Shown: positions 62,187 through 64,000 of the stretch, one piece after another | Layout of the letters: every line of letters starts with the position of its first letter | How positions within the stretch are numbered: the first letter of the stretch is position 1 | NCBI RefSeq assembly: GCF_012641275.1 | Contig: NZ_JABAIA010000001.1 | Span: 2,604,001 to 2,668,000, forward strand | Direction of reading: 5' to 3' | Source of the DNA: Chitinophaga varians | GTDB lineage: Bacteria > Bacteroidota > Bacteroidia > Chitinophagales > Chitinophagaceae | Length of the DNA: 64,000 nt | Program-made: the position numbers and the translations under genes | Notes under the pieces: generated by a model | What the model saw: only the letters and a program-made list of their open reading frames with translations | What the model was told of the DNA's origin: nothing | Databases searched by the model: none

Positions 62187-62324
62187 GCGTATAGGATTAT
62201 CTTTCAAAAATAAACACCAGTCCTGCGCTGTCAATTGTACCCAACCACGACTGCAGAGACATCTGACCCCAACTGTTCCGCCTAAACGAAACAGGGAAAC
62301 CGGAGACCGGTTTCCCATATGTTG

Positions 62325-63209
62325 TTACTGATGAGAAAGGAAGGACAGCTTTTTCAGCGGCCACACCTCCATCTCTCCGTCCAGCATTACCGGTATCAGC
62401 AACGCCTGGTGCCGTTTGTCCAGTGCAATATCAGCAGGGGAATGGATGACCTTCATGCTTTTAGACGTTCCTGCTTTCAGGTCGTATACGTGCAACAGAC
62501 CTTCCTTGGGTCCCTTTACTGTAATCCAGTCAGACAACAGCAGGTGGGTGGCATCCAGCTGAACAATCCCGTCAAACAAACCGACAGGGGAGTTCTTTAC
62601 CGGCTGAAAAACATCATCGGCCCTGTCCACGCTCCGGTGAAACAGCTGCCCGGTCCCGTTCATTTCCGGCCCCATGGAACATACATACAGCTGATCAGCC
62701 GCTTCATCATAGGTGACACCGTTGGCAACCACAATATTGCCCAGCAGCTTCACATCTGCCGTACGGGGATTCACCAGCAGAATATCGCCCGTAACACAAT
62801 CGCTGACTACCAGCAGGCTGTCATGCACCACGGTAAGGTCATTGAGCTGCCGGTTTTTACCTTCCGGAATGAGATCAAAAACCTTTTTCCGGCTGTCGAT
62901 ATCATACCCTTTGAGATGGTCCATATCGGTCACATACAGGGTATGACCCATTATTTCCAGGCCCTTGGGAGCATTCAGGGTATCGTTGAAATAGCGGGCA
63001 GACTGTACTTTTCCGGCTTTCACCCAGGCAATGCTGCCGTCGCCGTCCTTAACAAAGGCGTCCGGCCTGGGGCCGATCTGCGACACAAAATAACCGTCTT
63101 TCCAGGCCACCGCGCTTTCCGGCGTGGCCAGGCCGGTAATGGTCTGCTGTGCGTGAATGGTGGTGGAAGCTAACATACCAGCCAGTAAAAGGGGAGTCAT
63201 TATTTTCAT
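62325..63209 (-). CDS. Secreted SMP-30-like propeller protein, copy 2
   Basis: A 294-residue signal-peptide protein that is plainly homologous to copy 1, for example SAVAWKDGYFVSQIG, MGHTLYVTDMDHLKGYDIDSRKKVFDL, LYVCSMGPEMNGTGQLFHR and GLFDGIVQLDATHLLLSDW. The tandem arrangement in the same orientation with a 138-base gap indicates a gene duplication. The function is as uncertain as for copy 1. Its upstream gene is the RND pump with a terminator between. Confidence 0.75.
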   Translation of the reverse strand: MKIMTPLLLAGMLASTTIHAQQTITGLATPESAVAWKDGYFVSQIGPRPDAFVKDGDGSIAWVKAGKVQSARYFNDTLNAPKGLEIMGHTLYVTDMDHLKGYDIDSRKKVFDLIPEGKNRQLNDLTVVHDSLLVVSDCVTGDILLVNPRTADVKLLGNIVVANGVTYDEAADQLYVCSMGPEMNGTGQLFHRSVDRADDVFQPVKNSPVGLFDGIVQLDATHLLLSDWITVKGPKEGLLHVYDLKAGTSKSMKVIHSPADIALDKRHQALLIPVMLDGEMEVWPLKKLSFLSHQ

Positions 63210-63308
63210 ACGAATAGTTTAGGCTACAAAAATAAACGCCTGTACCGCGACAGAAGTTGTGTACAACAAAGCATTACTTATGAATATCAAAGTACAGGAA
63301 AAAAAGAA

Positions 63309-63332
63309 GGCCGGAGTATGAGTACTCCGGCC
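63309..63332 (-). terminator. Terminator after the RND pump gene
   Basis: GGCCGGAGTA and TACTCCGGCC form a perfect 10-bp stem with a four-base loop. On the minus strand it is followed by a T-rich stretch. Confidence 0.9.
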
Positions 63333-63378
63333 ATTACCTAAACCTACAACTGTTACACTGTTAGTAACATATCTTCAA

Positions 63379-64000
63379 TTAGTTATTGTGAATTTCGCTT
63401 AACGGCACTTCTTCGTAGGAAGCCACCATCCGTTGTCTGATATAACGTTTGGTAGACAGTTTGCCTATGCCGAATCTGGCCATGACCTTATCTACCACCA
63501 TGTATACCACCGGCACTACGATCAGGGTGAGGAACATGGAGCTGATGAGGCCACCGATAATAACCCACGCCAGACCATTTTTGGTAGAAGCCACGCCACC
63601 GGTAGCCAACGCAATCGGCAACATACCGATCACCATCGCGATGGTGGTCATCAGGATAGGCCTCAAACGTGCGTTGTTGGCGTGTATCAGCGCGTCAAAC
63701 GTACTTTGGCCCTGCTCTTTCATCTGGTTGGTAAAGTCCACCAGGATGATCGCATTCTTCGCCACCAGACCAATCAACATGATCATACCAAGGATGGTAA
63801 AGATGTTGAGCGTATTGTTGGTCAGCGCCAGTGCCAGCAAGGCACCGATGATCGCCAGCGGTATGGAGAACAGTACCACAAACGGATAGATGTAGTTGTC
63901 ATACAGCGCCACCATGATCAGGTACACCATCACAATGGAGATCAGCAAAGCTGCGCCCAATGTGCCGAAGGAGTCGCCCTGGTTTTCCGCATCGCCACCA
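63379..64000 (-). CDS. RND-family efflux transporter (AcrB/HAE1-like), C-terminal part
   Basis: Only the last about 206 codons are in view; the frame stays open to the window edge, so the gene continues beyond it. The visible part contains the last membrane helices: SIVMVYLIMVALYDNYIYPFVVLFSIPLAIIGALLAL, NTLNIFTILGMIMLIGLVAKNAIILVDFTNQM, ARLRPILMTTIAMVIGMLPIALATG and WVIIGGLISSMFLTLIVVPVVYM. These are typical of hydrophobe/amphiphile exporters working with a periplasmic adaptor and an outer-membrane channel. Partners are presumably upstream of it, outside the window. Confidence 0.92.
   Translation of the reverse strand, partial: GGDAENQGDSFGTLGAALLISIVMVYLIMVALYDNYIYPFVVLFSIPLAIIGALLALALTNNTLNIFTILGMIMLIGLVAKNAIILVDFTNQMKEQGQSTFDALIHANNARLRPILMTTIAMVIGMLPIALATGGVASTKNGLAWVIIGGLISSMFLTLIVVPVVYMVVDKVMARFGIGKLSTKRYIRQRMVASYEEVPLSEIHNN

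Noticed and set aside
62319..63173. A 284-codon open frame antisense to propeller copy 2
   Set aside because: It mirrors the signal-peptide protein on the other strand and shows no independent protein features.

Overview
The window looks like a chromosomal segment of a Bacteroidota species, most likely from the Chitinophaga group. The evidence is the set of Bacteroidota-typical genes (beta-barrel porins, many signal-peptide and lipoprotein genes, a split KdpD, a Chitinophaga-style lanthipeptide leader), promoters of the TAnnTTTG type, and moderately GC-rich, tightly packed genes. No rRNA, CRISPR array or insertion sequence was seen.

Layout: 1-5.8 kb holds a truncated recC followed by recB. 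5.8-14.7 kb is a mixed housekeeping/accessory stretch: peptidyl-tRNA hydrolase II, a tRNA-Gly, a carboxymuconolactone decarboxylase/ECF41 sigma pair, a glycosyltransferase, an orphan lanthipeptide-like precursor, AraC, VOC, methyltransferase and SUFU-domain genes. 14.8-19.9 kb is a 5.03-kb AT-rich integrated element bounded by an 18-bp direct repeat. It carries a large serine recombinase, a DUF3800 gene paired with an unknown gene, an XRE repressor and small ORFs, and it sits in the 3' end of a tRNA-Asn gene. The orphaned 3' end of the recombinase gene appears at the opposite end of the element, so attP seems to lie inside the recombinase coding sequence and integration would exchange its C-terminal tail. 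A second tRNA-Asn follows at 22.3 kb.

20-29.7 kb has a HEIGH metalloprotease, an ArnT-like transferase, a Rieske protein, HflX, an S9 peptidase, an enoyl-CoA hydratase and a barrel protein. 29.9-42 kb is signalling and potassium uptake: a large hybrid kinase faces a complete kdp operon (27-aa peptide, kdpF, A, B, C, porin, KdpD N-terminal half, separate histidine kinase), with no kdpE in view. 42-56 kb has a SWIM/SNF2 helicase, a LytTR membrane regulator, a haem-binding/P460 pair, an MBL hydrolase opposite an AraC regulator, DoxX, ComB, an SRPBCC protein, GcvT and an M28 peptidase.

56.3-61.3 kb is an NAD salvage locus: an NrtR-type regulator, two palindromic candidate operators, a NadM-Nudix fusion, nicotinamide phosphoribosyltransferase and, after a terminator, an unusual protein joining a nucleotidyltransferase-like half to a methyltransferase. 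The window ends with two tandem secreted propeller-like paralogues and the C-terminal part of an RND efflux pump.

All assignments come from reading sequence motifs without database searches. Start codons were moved from the longest possible reading frame where a signal peptide, overlap or leader argued for it.
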